Source: Paenibacillus thalictri
GTDB taxonomy: Bacteria; Bacillota; Bacilli; Paenibacillales; NBRC-103111
Direction: 5' to 3'
Length of the DNA: 64,000 nt
NCBI RefSeq assembly: GCF_004307995.1
Contig: NZ_SIRE01000012.1
Location: 124,001 to 188,000 of the forward strand
Part shown: piece after piece, positions 18,077 to 25,974 of the stretch
How positions within the stretch are numbered: the first letter of the stretch is position 1
Layout of the letters: each line of letters begins with the position of its first letter
Position numbers and translations under genes: made by a program
Notes under the pieces: generated by a model
The model's input: only the letters and a program-made list of their open reading frames with translations
What the model was told of the DNA's origin: nothing
Database searches by the model: none

Positions 18077-18820
18077 TTATAGTAACCATTTTGGGTCAGT
18101 TTGGGATGCGGACTGTTTGTCGAGATATAAGGTAAGATTGGGGTGTGATTTCATGATAGTGGAGGGGAATCGATGATCGATATCGTTCTCGAAGAATTCT
18201 CGGATGGCTTTGGCTTTGACTTTATTAGGAACACAAGAAAGGATGGTCCTGCTTTTCATGATTTGATGCACGGTCATCGTAATCGCCTGTTTAGGTACGT
18301 CTTCTACGGTCGGGAACCAGCCCTCGCCTACCTGCTGCTTTTTACAAATATCGTCCAGATCGACGACCATGTAGGACTGTTTTGTTTCGAAATCAGCCGG
18401 CGGGTCGTTGAAGGCGATGTGCCCGTTTTCTCCGATCCCGATCAAAGCGAGGTCAACCGGCTCCTTCGTGATTTCCCGGGTCAGCTCTTCCAAGTGCTCT
18501 GTAATATTACCCTCCCCATTGACAAAATGGACTTTCCCCAGCGGAATCAGCTGGACAAACCGCTCCTTCAAATATTTGCGAAAACTGGCTGGATGGGATT
18601 CCGGCAGCCCGATGTATTCATCCAGATGGAACATCTCTATCCTGCTCCATTCGATGTTTTTCTTCACCAGCTCCGACAACGTCTCGAACTGCGACGCTCC
18701 CGTGGACAACACCAGTCTTACCTTATCTTGCTTAGCAAGCAGTTCGTTTATGATGTTAGCAGCGTGCTCAGCAGCCTGTTCTCCCAATTTCTGCGCATCT
18801 TCCAATACATGCACTTTCAT
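18077..18820 (-). CDS. nagB: Glucosamine-6-phosphate deaminase
   Basis: A 247-residue sugar-phosphate isomerase-fold protein that converts glucosamine-6-phosphate to fructose-6-phosphate and ammonia. Motifs are VLSTGASQFETL (phosphate loop), FHLDEYIGL and GIGENGHIAFNDPP. The active-site segment differs slightly from enteric NagB (FND for FNE), so a related amino-sugar phosphate is possible. GAAGGAGTGGCTTC precedes the ATG. It is the first gene of the ten-gene operon, directly under a LacI-type operator. Confidence 0.88.
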   Translation of the reverse strand: MKVHVLEDAQKLGEQAAEHAANIINELLAKQDKVRLVLSTGASQFETLSELVKKNIEWSRIEMFHLDEYIGLPESHPASFRKYLKERFVQLIPLGKVHFVNGEGNITEHLEELTREITKEPVDLALIGIGENGHIAFNDPPADFETKQSYMVVDLDDICKKQQVGEGWFPTVEDVPKQAITMTVHQIMKSRTILSCVPNKVKAKAIREFFENDIDHRFPSTIMKSHPNLTLYLDKQSASQTDPKWLL

Positions 18821-18856
18821 GAAGCCACTCCTTCAGCTATAAAGTTGGTAACTGAC

Positions 18857-18886
18857 TTTATAGAAATCGATTTCTTTTGGCAGCAA
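18857..18886 (-). promoter_or_regulatory. nagB operon promoter with LacI operator 1
   Basis: On the minus strand TTGCTG (18881-18886), an 18-base spacer and TATAAA (18857-18862) form the promoter. The perfect 14-bp palindrome AGAAATCGATTTCT (18862-18875) fills most of the spacer, so bound repressor would exclude RNA polymerase. Confidence 0.6.
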
Positions 18887-18946
18887 GAAAAACTTCTGTC
18901 GCAGTCCATTCATGGATCAACGACAGCGATTCTGTTCTTCTGCGTT

Positions 18947-18964
18947 ATAGAAACCGATTTCTAT
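18947..18964. promoter_or_regulatory. LacI operator 2
   Basis: ATAGAAACCGATTTCTAT is the same AGAAAnCGATTTCT motif with one asymmetric position, 87 bases centre to centre from operator 1, just beyond the lacI-type stop codon. Two sites this far apart suit looping by a tetramer or auxiliary binding. Confidence 0.6.
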
Positions 18965-18968
18965 TAGG

Positions 18969-20018
18969 CTAAAAATCAACCCGTTTCTTAACCGAGCTGC
19001 GATCAATCAGCCTAGGCTGCAAAATCTGTTCCTTTACGTGTACCGGAATGCCCTGAAGCACATCCATCAGCATGCTGCATGCCATCTGACCCATTTCATA
19101 TTTGGGGTGATCGATGGTTGTTAATAATGGCGTGACCATCTGTGAAATCTCGATATTGTCAAAGCCAATTACCGAAATTTCATCCGGCACTTTCACGCCG
19201 TACGTCATCAGCTCATTCATCGCGCCAATAGCGGTCAAGTCATTGCAGGTGATAATCGCCGTTGGCCTATCTGCCATATGGATGATGTTCCTGGCCAGCA
19301 TTCTGCCGTTGGTAAACTCAACGGCGCTGCCCAAGCGTTCACCTTTTACAAACTGATGAATTTGCAGCCAAGACGACTCGGGTTCGATTCCCGCTTCCTG
19401 AAGCGCCTCCTGATAACCTTGAAACACCCCGCGTCTGCTCGGACGGTCGAGTGGTGCGGATAGAAAAGCGATTTTGCGATGACCGTTGTCAATTAGATGC
19501 TTGCAAGCTATGTATCCGCCTTTGCGATAGTCAAAACCAATTTGATAAATGTCGGGAATATCGATAGCCTGGTCAATCGAGATGACACGCATCCCTTTCG
19601 CCAAATAATCGCCCAATAAATCTTGTTGGTTGGATATGGACGAAATAATAAGACCTTTAACCTGCTTTTCAAGAAGATTCTGAAGATATTCGGTTTCTAG
19701 TTGGGGGTTCTGGTGTGAATTGCAGAGAAAAACCTGATGATCGTATTTACGTGCGACCTCTTCGATACCTAGAACGATGTCTGCGTAAAACGGATTGCTG
19801 ATAGAGGGGATGATGACACCGATCGTCATGCTGTTCCGCGTCTTTAGTTGCCTGCCCAGCATATTGGGTGTGTAGTTTAATTGTTTGGCGGCTAGTTTAA
19901 TCTTCTCGCTTAACTCTTGACTGACGGGGTAACTGCTGTTGCTAAGCACGCGCGATACCGTCGCCGCCGAAGCGTTAACTAATTTTGCAATATCGTGGAT
20001 GGTGACCTGCTTTTGCAT
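18969..20018 (-). CDS. LacI family transcriptional regulator of the nagB operon
   Basis: About 349 residues. The LacI HTH is at the N-terminus (VTIHDIAKLVNASAATVSRVLS), followed by the hinge helix region (LNYTPNMLGRQLKTRNSMTIGVI) and a periplasmic-binding-protein-like sensor domain to the end. GTG at 20027 is possible, but ATG at 20018 follows AAGGTGG with five-base spacing. It lies directly upstream of nagB in the same direction with two operators between, so it is the probable repressor of the operon. The inducer is likely a sugar phosphate or the imported sugar. Confidence 0.9.
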   Translation of the reverse strand: MQKQVTIHDIAKLVNASAATVSRVLSNSSYPVSQELSEKIKLAAKQLNYTPNMLGRQLKTRNSMTIGVIIPSISNPFYADIVLGIEEVARKYDHQVFLCNSHQNPQLETEYLQNLLEKQVKGLIISSISNQQDLLGDYLAKGMRVISIDQAIDIPDIYQIGFDYRKGGYIACKHLIDNGHRKIAFLSAPLDRPSRRGVFQGYQEALQEAGIEPESSWLQIHQFVKGERLGSAVEFTNGRMLARNIIHMADRPTAIITCNDLTAIGAMNELMTYGVKVPDEISVIGFDNIEISQMVTPLLTTIDHPKYEMGQMACSMLMDVLQGIPVHVKEQILQPRLIDRSSVKKRVDF

Positions 20019-20143
20019 AAACTCCACCTTGTTCTAATGATCGGCTTCACTCTACGATGAGCTTGCTTTAACACATAGGCTCTAACTTGAAGGTATCTCC
20101 GACACAATAGTTAAGAGTAGGCTCACCTCATTTGATTGAACTA

Positions 20144-20163
20144 TGATGTAAGCATTTACATCA
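20144..20163. promoter_or_regulatory. 20-bp palindrome in the lacI leader, cre-like
   Basis: TGATGTAAGCATTTACATCA has perfect eight-base arms around GCAT. Its core TGTAAGCATTTACA fits the cre consensus TGWAANCGNTNWCA at 13 of 14 positions. It lies downstream of a candidate lacI promoter on the minus strand (TTGACA near 20200, TATAAT near 20175). CcpA or autoregulation are both possible. Confidence 0.4.
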
Positions 20164-20252
20164 CGCTTAGTTATTATACTAATTAAACATATTCAAATAT
20201 GTCAATACATTTGTAAAAATAAATTTGAATTTTCACTCAATTCGTTTGGGAT

Positions 20253-20284
20253 AAAAAAGGAGCATGCCCAGGGCAGCCCCTTCT
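20253..20284 (-). terminator. Terminator after the DUF2294 gene 20315-21016
   Basis: On the minus strand AAGGGGCTGCCC pairs with GGGCATGCTCCTT (one bulge), followed by TTTTTT. Confidence 0.6.
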
Positions 20285-20314
20285 CCAAACACGGATACGA
20301 CTTTCACCGCAACT

Positions 20315-21016
20315 TCATGTGATCGGGTTTAAAATAAACACAATGACGCTCTTATCCCGCACAAAATCCCAATCGACAAAAACGTCGACGGATTTCGTAT
20401 GCAGTATTTGCTCCACGTATTTGTTGTCCTGCAAGTAACTCTTCTCGAGACGATTTAAAGCCTGCTTTAAATGTTCTTCGTCCCGAAGCCGAATTAATTC
20501 TTTGCTGAGGTCGATCAGAACGCCGGTACGTATAACCAGGAGTGTCCTCTTATTAATCATGCGGGAGTAGATTTGATCCGGTCTCTTTTGAATTCGGTGA
20601 CTCATACAGCTGATCTCATGATGCAGCTCCTCTTTGCCCGCATAATACTCCTGTGATCCGGATGCTAATGGAGCATTCTCGAACTGACGCCCGATAAAGA
20701 TGCCGGAGTGATTATGTAATTCCCAATCATAATAAAACTCCAGAATGTTCATTCCGGTTAGCAGCAGCAGGTAGGCTTTGATTTCAGGAATTAACGACCT
20801 CATCACGATATCTCTTGTATGTTGAATAGTACGGATTTGTCCTTGTTTCAGCAATATTTTTTCTGTCGGCGTCAAAAAATTCCGTAAATAAACGACAACA
20901 AACGGACGGTCCATACTTACATAAATCGCTTGAGGCCCTTTGCCGAATGCCTCTCTGAGCATTTTCCCTATGTGACTTGCAATTTCAGTTTGGAACTGGT
21001 TTTCATTCATATTCAA
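20315..21016 (-). CDS. DUF2294 (MpsC-like) protein with two domain copies, paralog 2
   Basis: A 233-residue soluble protein. Residues about 8-105 match DUF2294, listed as an MpsC-type domain: EIASHIGKMLREAFGKGPQ, LTPTEKILLKQG and LLLTGMNILEFYYDW. Residues about 130-230 look like a second, more diverged copy. The family was named for a putative Na+-linked membrane potential system, but no member shows a membrane span here and the function is unproven. It is last in a three-gene set with a STAS-histidine kinase and a close paralog (23019-23720). Repeat B lies about 100 bases upstream and a terminator follows. Confidence 0.75.
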   Translation of the reverse strand: MNMNENQFQTEIASHIGKMLREAFGKGPQAIYVSMDRPFVVVYLRNFLTPTEKILLKQGQIRTIQHTRDIVMRSLIPEIKAYLLLLTGMNILEFYYDWELHNHSGIFIGRQFENAPLASGSQEYYAGKEELHHEISCMSHRIQKRPDQIYSRMINKRTLLVIRTGVLIDLSKELIRLRDEEHLKQALNRLEKSYLQDNKYVEQILHTKSVDVFVDWDFVRDKSVIVFILNPIT

Positions 21017-21116
21017 AAAAACTCAACCTCGGTCTAGGTAAAAACATCATAGCTTTACCCTATTATTAGGATAATATAATTCACCGTAGTTTTTTGCCCT
21101 AAACTTTCCTTAGCAA

Positions 21117-21191
21117 CAAAAAAGCCTAAATAAAAGGTTGCTGAGCAACTTTTATTCAGGCTTATGTCCAGCGCAATCTCTGGTTCATTAC
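21117..21191 (-). repeat. Repeat B: 75-base element with terminator hairpin
   Basis: Nearly identical to repeat A (22935-23010). On the minus strand it reads a conserved segment (CCAGAGATTGCGCTGGACAT), then a 20-bp stem from AAGCCTGAATAAAAG to CTTTTATTTAGGCTT and a T-run. It ends the kinase transcript and lies upstream of DUF2294 paralog 2. A 73-codon frame across it (21055-21276) is not supported as a gene. Confidence 0.7.
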
Positions 21192-21324
21192 GGCCAACTA
21201 GATCCTTATTCTTGTTGGTACTGCATAAATTAACTGCAGGTTTCCCTACACGTAAATGATAAGGCAAGAGCGTCATATCTGTTACCCAACCTTATTTTAA
21301 TAATTTTATTGCTATTTAGCAAGG

Positions 21325-22872
21325 TTAAAGCTTATTACTTTCGGCGTATGTCTCAAGAACTTGCTGCAACGACCCTCTAATCTCCGCTTTTTCATGCAAA
21401 TCGCTTCCTAATTCTACCAATGTATTCGTAATTTCAGGACGTATACCGGTTATGATCGTTTTGCACCCTTGAATAGCAACCGCATTCACAATTCTCAACA
21501 GATGGGACACGGTCGCCGCATCTACATAGGAGACGCCGGATACATCAAGGATAATAAGTTTGACTTTCGATTGATAGAGACGAGTTAATACGTGTTCCTG
21601 GATTTTTTTGGCACGAACTGTGTCCAAAGTACCAACGACAGGGAGCATGGCGATATGATCTGAGAGGGAAATAACCGGAAACGACAGCTCCTCAATAATC
21701 CCGCGCTGAGAATAAAGCAGCTCATTTTTATATTCCGAATAACTGGACGCAAAATGCTTCAGGTAGGAATCTAAGGTAAAATTAACCTGTCGCTCCAATT
21801 CGAAAAATTGTTTCTGGTTTTGCTCGACATGGGAGTAGTAATTAAAGAGAACATCCCAATAGGTTTTGCGCAGCATTTGAATCCAATCCAGCTTCAGAAT
21901 TAAATCCAGGTTATGGCTTGCCCAGTTCCTTCCATGTTCCCTGGCATGCATGATTAATCCGTGCTCATCCCGATCATTCAGCAGGAGCACGACCCTATTC
22001 GCGGATTGAAGAATAAAATCGGCATCGATGGACGTCGATTTAAGGATTTCAAATAGTTCTTTCCCTTGCAGCTTTAGCAATTCGAAGAAAGTATCCTGAT
22101 TATCCGTATAATAGTCCGCAAAACTCTGATCTGGAACGTACTTTAAGTTCAAAGAAACCACTCCTAGTTGATTCGTCATCGTTTGAATCGGAAATTGCAC
22201 CGAAAATTCTGTACCTACGCCAACCTCACTTTTGACCCGAATGATCCCGTTGTGATTGTAAATCGTCGTAAATACCTGGGTTAACCCCATGCCGGTGCCT
22301 TCCGTCTTGGATGTATAAAAGGGAGTACCCAGCAAGTTGATTTTCTCCTCGGGTATTCCGCTCCCGGTATCGGAAATCGTTATCATAAGTTTGTCGTTTG
22401 ATTTATAATGTTTAATCGTAATGGTTCCCTTATCGGAAATCGCTTCAAACGCATTTTTGATCAGGTTGAAAAACGCTTTTTTCAACTGATTTCTTTTGCC
22501 GTATACTCTCGTGTCTGTATCGGAGAATTGTTTATTGATCGAGACTTGATACGACCTTTCTTGAAAAAGATACAATAAGGATTCCAGTTCGGAACACAGG
22601 TTGATCAAGTCGAACGGTTCGTTTTCTAAATCGGGTTTTGAAACATGCAACAAATTTTGCAGCGTGGATAAAGCGTTTTCCAATTCCGAATAAGCGTAAT
22701 CAAGATACTTGTGCGGCGACTCATCTTTAAGCAATTGGAGGAAGCCTTTTACCGCGGTTAAAGGGTTTTTGACCTCATGTGCAATACCCGCGGCGATTTG
22801 ACCGACTGAAGCCAGCCGGTCCAGTTTAAGGTCGGACTCGCTTACCTGATTTGTTCCATTCGATACAGACAA
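21325..22872 (-). CDS. Soluble sensor histidine kinase fused to an RsbR-like STAS domain
   Basis: A 515-residue protein with unusual order. Residues about 18-80 are the HisKA dimerisation domain with phospho-acceptor His32 in GIAHEVKNPLTAVKGF. Residues about 125-232 are the ATPase domain: N-box NLIKNAFEAI, G1 ISDTGSGIPEEK, G2 GTGMGLTQ. Residues about 255-390 are helical and resemble the N-terminal part of RsbR proteins. Residues about 395-505 are a STAS domain (LIILDVSGVSYVDAAT, TIITGIRPEITNTLVELG) of the stressosome RsbR type. No membrane segment and no N-terminal sensor domain are present. The start is TTG at 22872 after GGAGGTACGGAAA. No response regulator is adjacent. Confidence 0.88.
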   Translation of the reverse strand: MSVSNGTNQVSESDLKLDRLASVGQIAAGIAHEVKNPLTAVKGFLQLLKDESPHKYLDYAYSELENALSTLQNLLHVSKPDLENEPFDLINLCSELESLLYLFQERSYQVSINKQFSDTDTRVYGKRNQLKKAFFNLIKNAFEAISDKGTITIKHYKSNDKLMITISDTGSGIPEEKINLLGTPFYTSKTEGTGMGLTQVFTTIYNHNGIIRVKSEVGVGTEFSVQFPIQTMTNQLGVVSLNLKYVPDQSFADYYTDNQDTFFELLKLQGKELFEILKSTSIDADFILQSANRVVLLLNDRDEHGLIMHAREHGRNWASHNLDLILKLDWIQMLRKTYWDVLFNYYSHVEQNQKQFFELERQVNFTLDSYLKHFASSYSEYKNELLYSQRGIIEELSFPVISLSDHIAMLPVVGTLDTVRAKKIQEHVLTRLYQSKVKLIILDVSGVSYVDAATVSHLLRIVNAVAIQGCKTIITGIRPEITNTLVELGSDLHEKAEIRGSLQQVLETYAESNKL

Positions 22873-22934
22873 TTTCCGTACCTCCTTCGTTATTATAATT
22901 CCACAATTACCCTTAATTGGCGTCTCACCGGAAT

Positions 22935-23010
22935 AAAAAAAGCCTAAATAAAAGCCGCTGCTCGCAACTTTTATCCAGGCTTATGTCCAGCGCTATCTCT
23001 GGGCCATTAC
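22935..23010 (-). repeat. Repeat A: 76-base element with terminator hairpin
   Basis: It starts eight bases after the stop of DUF2294 paralog 1 and carries the same upstream segment (CCAGAGATAGCGCTGGACAT) and AAGCCTGGATAAAAG to CTTTTATTTAGGCTT stem as repeat B, followed by a T-run. It probably terminates paralog 1 and precedes the kinase gene by about 65 bases. Confidence 0.7.
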
Positions 23011-23018
23011 TACCTTTG

Positions 23019-23720
23019 TTAACGAATGGGATCTAGCACAAATACGATGACGCTTTTATTAAGGTGGACGTCCCAATCCACAAAAGCATCGATTATTTTC
23101 GTATCCAATATAGGTTCAAGATGATTGTTGTTATGGAAATGGCTTTTTTCCAGATTCCGTTTCGCCAGCTTCAAATTTCCTTCAAAGCCAAGCCGGATTA
23201 ACTCTTTCTCGATGCTGATGAGAATACCGTTTCGGATCACCAGCAGCGTTCGGTCATTGAGCATGCAGGAATACGTTTCTTCCGGAGCTTTCTGCACCAG
23301 ATGGCTTATATCTATAATTTCTTGCTCGAGCGCTTCTTTTCCGGTATACATTTCTTGTTTGATCGCTTCTAAATTGTCTTCACTCGATTCAACCCCAACG
23401 AATACTCCGGTTAAATTATGTAATCCCCAGTCATAATAAAATTCCTGAAATTGAATGCCGGCAATCAATGAAGTATACGCTTTAATTTCTGGAATAAGCG
23501 TCTTCATGAGCAAGTCTCTAGTATGCTGTATGGAGACAACCTGATCCTGCTCAAGAAGTATTTTTTCCGTGGGGGATAATAATCCGCGCAAGTAGAACAC
23601 GACAAAAGGCCGGCGAATACTTACGAAGACGGACTGCGGCCCCTTTCCGAATGACTCCCTTAGCAGCCTTCCGACATGACTGGCCAGTTCCGATTGGACT
23701 GTTTTCTCTTGTTCCAACAA
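23019..23720 (-). CDS. DUF2294 (MpsC-like) protein with two domain copies, paralog 1
   Basis: A 233-residue protein of exactly the same length as the gene at 20315-21016 and similar throughout (ELASHVGRLLRESFGKGPQS, LSPTEKILLEQDQ, FYYDWGLHN, DAFVDWDVHLNKSVIVFVLDP). Two DUF2294-like copies are visible at about 10-105 and 130-230. The start is a TTG pair at about 23720 with a weak ribosome site, so the N-terminus is uncertain. It precedes the STAS-kinase; kinase plus two paralogs form one module. Function unknown. Confidence 0.75.
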   Translation of the reverse strand: MLEQEKTVQSELASHVGRLLRESFGKGPQSVFVSIRRPFVVFYLRGLLSPTEKILLEQDQVVSIQHTRDLLMKTLIPEIKAYTSLIAGIQFQEFYYDWGLHNLTGVFVGVESSEDNLEAIKQEMYTGKEALEQEIIDISHLVQKAPEETYSCMLNDRTLLVIRNGILISIEKELIRLGFEGNLKLAKRNLEKSHFHNNNHLEPILDTKIIDAFVDWDVHLNKSVIVFVLDPIR

Positions 23721-23937
23721 CGATCATATCCTAACGTTAAGGTAAAAGCGTCAAATCTTCCACCTGATTTTATTGTACCTATATTTTGAAAAGCGGGCAA
23801 CTACTCTGTTAACGTTTACTTCCTCATTTTGTCTCATCCCGGCGTGGTTTATACATCATGTGGTTGCCCCGATGTACTTGCCGTCCACTAGTGTCTTCCG
23901 CTATGGATTTCATCGGTAGAAGGCTGTTGCAGCCGTC

Positions 23938-24909
23938 CTAAAGCAAGGGCCAGTCAAGCATTAGTTCCCCCTTAGCGGGAGGCCAATCGTTCATGAAATC
24001 TTCGAGATCCTTGTCGGCCTTCGATTGGTTGCACAAGTTGCATGCGCATACACAGTTATCCGGCGTCGTGTGGCCGCCTTTGGCACGGGGCAGCAAATGA
24101 TCGATCGTATCCCCGTATTGCTTGCAAAAATAACACGTGTACTTGTCCCGCTCCAAAATGAGCATGCGAAACTCCTTGTTGCTGTACAATCGGCGAATCG
24201 TGTGACGGTTGACGACAACCGCCGCATTCTCCGTGACAAGCGTGTACGCAAGGTCGGGATCGATCTCCTGGTACCATCCCCGTCCGCTATCCGTTTTGCC
24301 GCGCATCCGAATAAAGCCGCCCCAAGTCGGCTTTAACCCGATCTCCCTCATCGCGCGTGGAGATACCGTGTAGACGAAGGCCTTCTTGACGGCGGCATCC
24401 GCCGCAGGAGCCGCCGCCACGGTTAATTCTTCGCCAACCGTGGCGGCAGCAGCCTTCTTCGAGCGGCGGCGACGGCGTTTTCTCTTCTTGGTCGGCGGCG
24501 CTTCTTCGCCTGGATCGGCCATCGCCGTTGAATCGGCCATGCCCGCACCCGTAACCGAGTCTGCGACAATCGCAGGCTCGACAGCCGGAACGCCCTTCCC
24601 CGCCTTCGAACGACGGCGGCGGCGCTTCTTCTTCGCCGGAGCAGCCGTCTTGGCCCCGGATGGCTCAGCGGCCTCCGGCATCGCGCCCTCCGGAACCTCC
24701 GGCTGGCGCATCTCCTCACGGCACGCACGGCAAGTCCCGCGGCGAGCCACGGCCCCGCGCCGCTTGCCGCTTCTTCTCTTGAACTCCGCAAGCGGTTTCT
24801 GTTTCAGGCAGCACACGCATTGCTTTGTCTGCACGCTTTCGCTCATGCCTTCCGTGACAAGCGTTCCCTCGGCACGCCCCGTGATCTCTCCGTCCGCTGA
24901 TTGCCTCAT
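23938..24909 (-). CDS. HNH endonuclease family protein with N-terminal zinc-ribbon-like motif and Arg/Lys-rich linkers
   Basis: A 323-residue protein. Residues 31-63 hold two CxxC-type pairs (CVCC and CRAC), probably a zinc ribbon. Residues about 90-165 are low-complexity with two basic runs (KKKRRRRRSK, KKRKRRRRRSKK) and Ala/Pro-rich stretches. The C-terminus (about 255-310) is a standard HNH nuclease core with zinc cysteines: CYFCKQYG, TIDHLLPRAKGG, NCVCACNLCNQSK. It follows the ywbE gene by two bases on the same strand, so they are co-transcribed. The basic runs suggest nucleic acid binding. The natural substrate is unknown. The start could also be the Met at residue 22. Confidence 0.8.
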   Translation of the reverse strand: MRQSADGEITGRAEGTLVTEGMSESVQTKQCVCCLKQKPLAEFKRRSGKRRGAVARRGTCRACREEMRQPEVPEGAMPEAAEPSGAKTAAPAKKKRRRRRSKAGKGVPAVEPAIVADSVTGAGMADSTAMADPGEEAPPTKKRKRRRRRSKKAAAATVGEELTVAAAPAADAAVKKAFVYTVSPRAMREIGLKPTWGGFIRMRGKTDSGRGWYQEIDPDLAYTLVTENAAVVVNRHTIRRLYSNKEFRMLILERDKYTCYFCKQYGDTIDHLLPRAKGGHTTPDNCVCACNLCNQSKADKDLEDFMNDWPPAKGELMLDWPLL

Positions 24910-24911
24910 CC

Positions 24912-25127
24912 CTACCCGCCCGTTCCGCCGCTAATAATGTGTTTGATGCGCCCAACTTGTCCATCCTGCAACCGCACTTTGATTCCATGCGGATGCTGCG
25001 GCGAATTCGTCAAGAGGTCCTTCACGATGCCACGTGTCGTCTTACCCGTCCGCTGATCCTGCTTCAAGACAATATCGACCTCAAGCCCAGGCTTTACATC
25101 GCTGCGTAATTTTCCATTGCCGGCCAT
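24912..25127 (-). CDS. ywbE: YwbE family small protein
   Basis: A 71-residue protein with the YwbE/DUF2196 pattern: RSDVKPGLEVDIVLKQDQRTGKTTRGIVKDLLT, HPHGIKVRLQDGQVGRI. The family is widespread in Firmicutes; its small beta fold suggests RNA or nucleic acid binding, but this is not proven. GAGGATGTGCAAGT precedes the ATG. It is followed two bases later by the HNH gene. Confidence 0.88.
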   Translation of the reverse strand: MAGNGKLRSDVKPGLEVDIVLKQDQRTGKTTRGIVKDLLTNSPQHPHGIKVRLQDGQVGRIKHIISGGTGG

Positions 25128-25316
25128 ACTTGCACATCCTCGTTTCTCATCATGTTGTCCCTATCGTACCACATCCCCGCGGCAACAAAAAACCTGTCAT
25201 TTCCCAGCTTCTCCTCAGTTCTCCTTGACCATGCCCTCTTCCCTCCTGCTTGAATCCGGCCGCCCATCAGCGATTATCCTAATACTTGCCTGACATAGGC
25301 TAAAAAACCTTGTAAA

Positions 25317-25853
25317 TTAGGTATTCAATTCGGTTATAAGCTCAGCCATTTCGTTAACCGTTTCCGCTTTCCCGCGTTCGATCCAATTCATAAAGACATA
25401 GAATAGCCCGGCAGCCATAAATGTATTCCAGTAATGAGCTCTTGTTCCTTCATAGTTGTCCCAGGTAACCGTAGACTTATAGAAATCGCCCAGGGCTCTT
25501 GCAAACGAATGAAACAAGATCTGGTTGTACCCCCGAGCAAGCGATTCAGCAAACAGGCCTGAGTATTTATCAAAGTAACCTACTAATTCAAAGGAGATTG
25601 TTTCGGGGGTGCGAGCCGGCAGGCTGCCGATTTTAGTGAAAAATTGTTCGTATATTTGATTCATATGCTCTTCGATTACTTGATCTTTCTCGTTGTAGTT
25701 ACGGTAAAATGCCATTCGGGAGACGCCTGCTTTTTTCGTGATGTCCGTAATGGTGATACCCGCATAATCTTTTTCCTTCAAGAGCAAAAATAGGCTTGTT
25801 GTGATGCTTTCTTTGGTCAGCTGTTTTTGGCTTTCGGCGTATGATCGAGGCAT
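25317..25853 (-). CDS. TetR family transcriptional regulator
   Basis: About 178 residues from ATG at 25853, chosen because AAGGAGAAAAGTGTA precedes it (a longer frame reaches 25916). The N-terminal HTH reads ITITDITKKAGVSRMAFYRNYNEKDQ, typical of TetR. The C-terminal ligand domain is helical (FYVFMNWIERGKAET). It is divergent from the SDR gene at 25975, and a TGTAAC-type palindrome lies between them, so it probably represses both. Confidence 0.88.
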   Translation of the reverse strand: MPRSYAESQKQLTKESITTSLFLLLKEKDYAGITITDITKKAGVSRMAFYRNYNEKDQVIEEHMNQIYEQFFTKIGSLPARTPETISFELVGYFDKYSGLFAESLARGYNQILFHSFARALGDFYKSTVTWDNYEGTRAHYWNTFMAAGLFYVFMNWIERGKAETVNEMAELITELNT

Positions 25854-25926
25854 TACACTTTTCTCCTTATGTAACAGATGAGGCCGCGAGGGTTGAACTT
25901 TCGTTACCCAGATCATATGATATCAC

Positions 25927-25946
25927 TGTAACGTTACAAGTGTAAC
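25927..25946. promoter_or_regulatory. TetR-type operator
   Basis: TGTAACGTTACA at 25927-25938 is a perfect 12-bp palindrome, followed by another half-site TGTAAC at 25941-25946. It lies in the 120-base gap between the divergent tetR-type and SDR genes. Confidence 0.6.
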
Positions 25947-25974
25947 CTCTAAATGAAAAGCCGGGGGTATTCAT

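Noticed and set aside
21055..21276. 73-residue minus-strand frame covering repeat B
   Set aside because: It runs through a terminator hairpin and lacks a ribosome site; the part shared with repeat A shows mostly amino-acid-changing differences.
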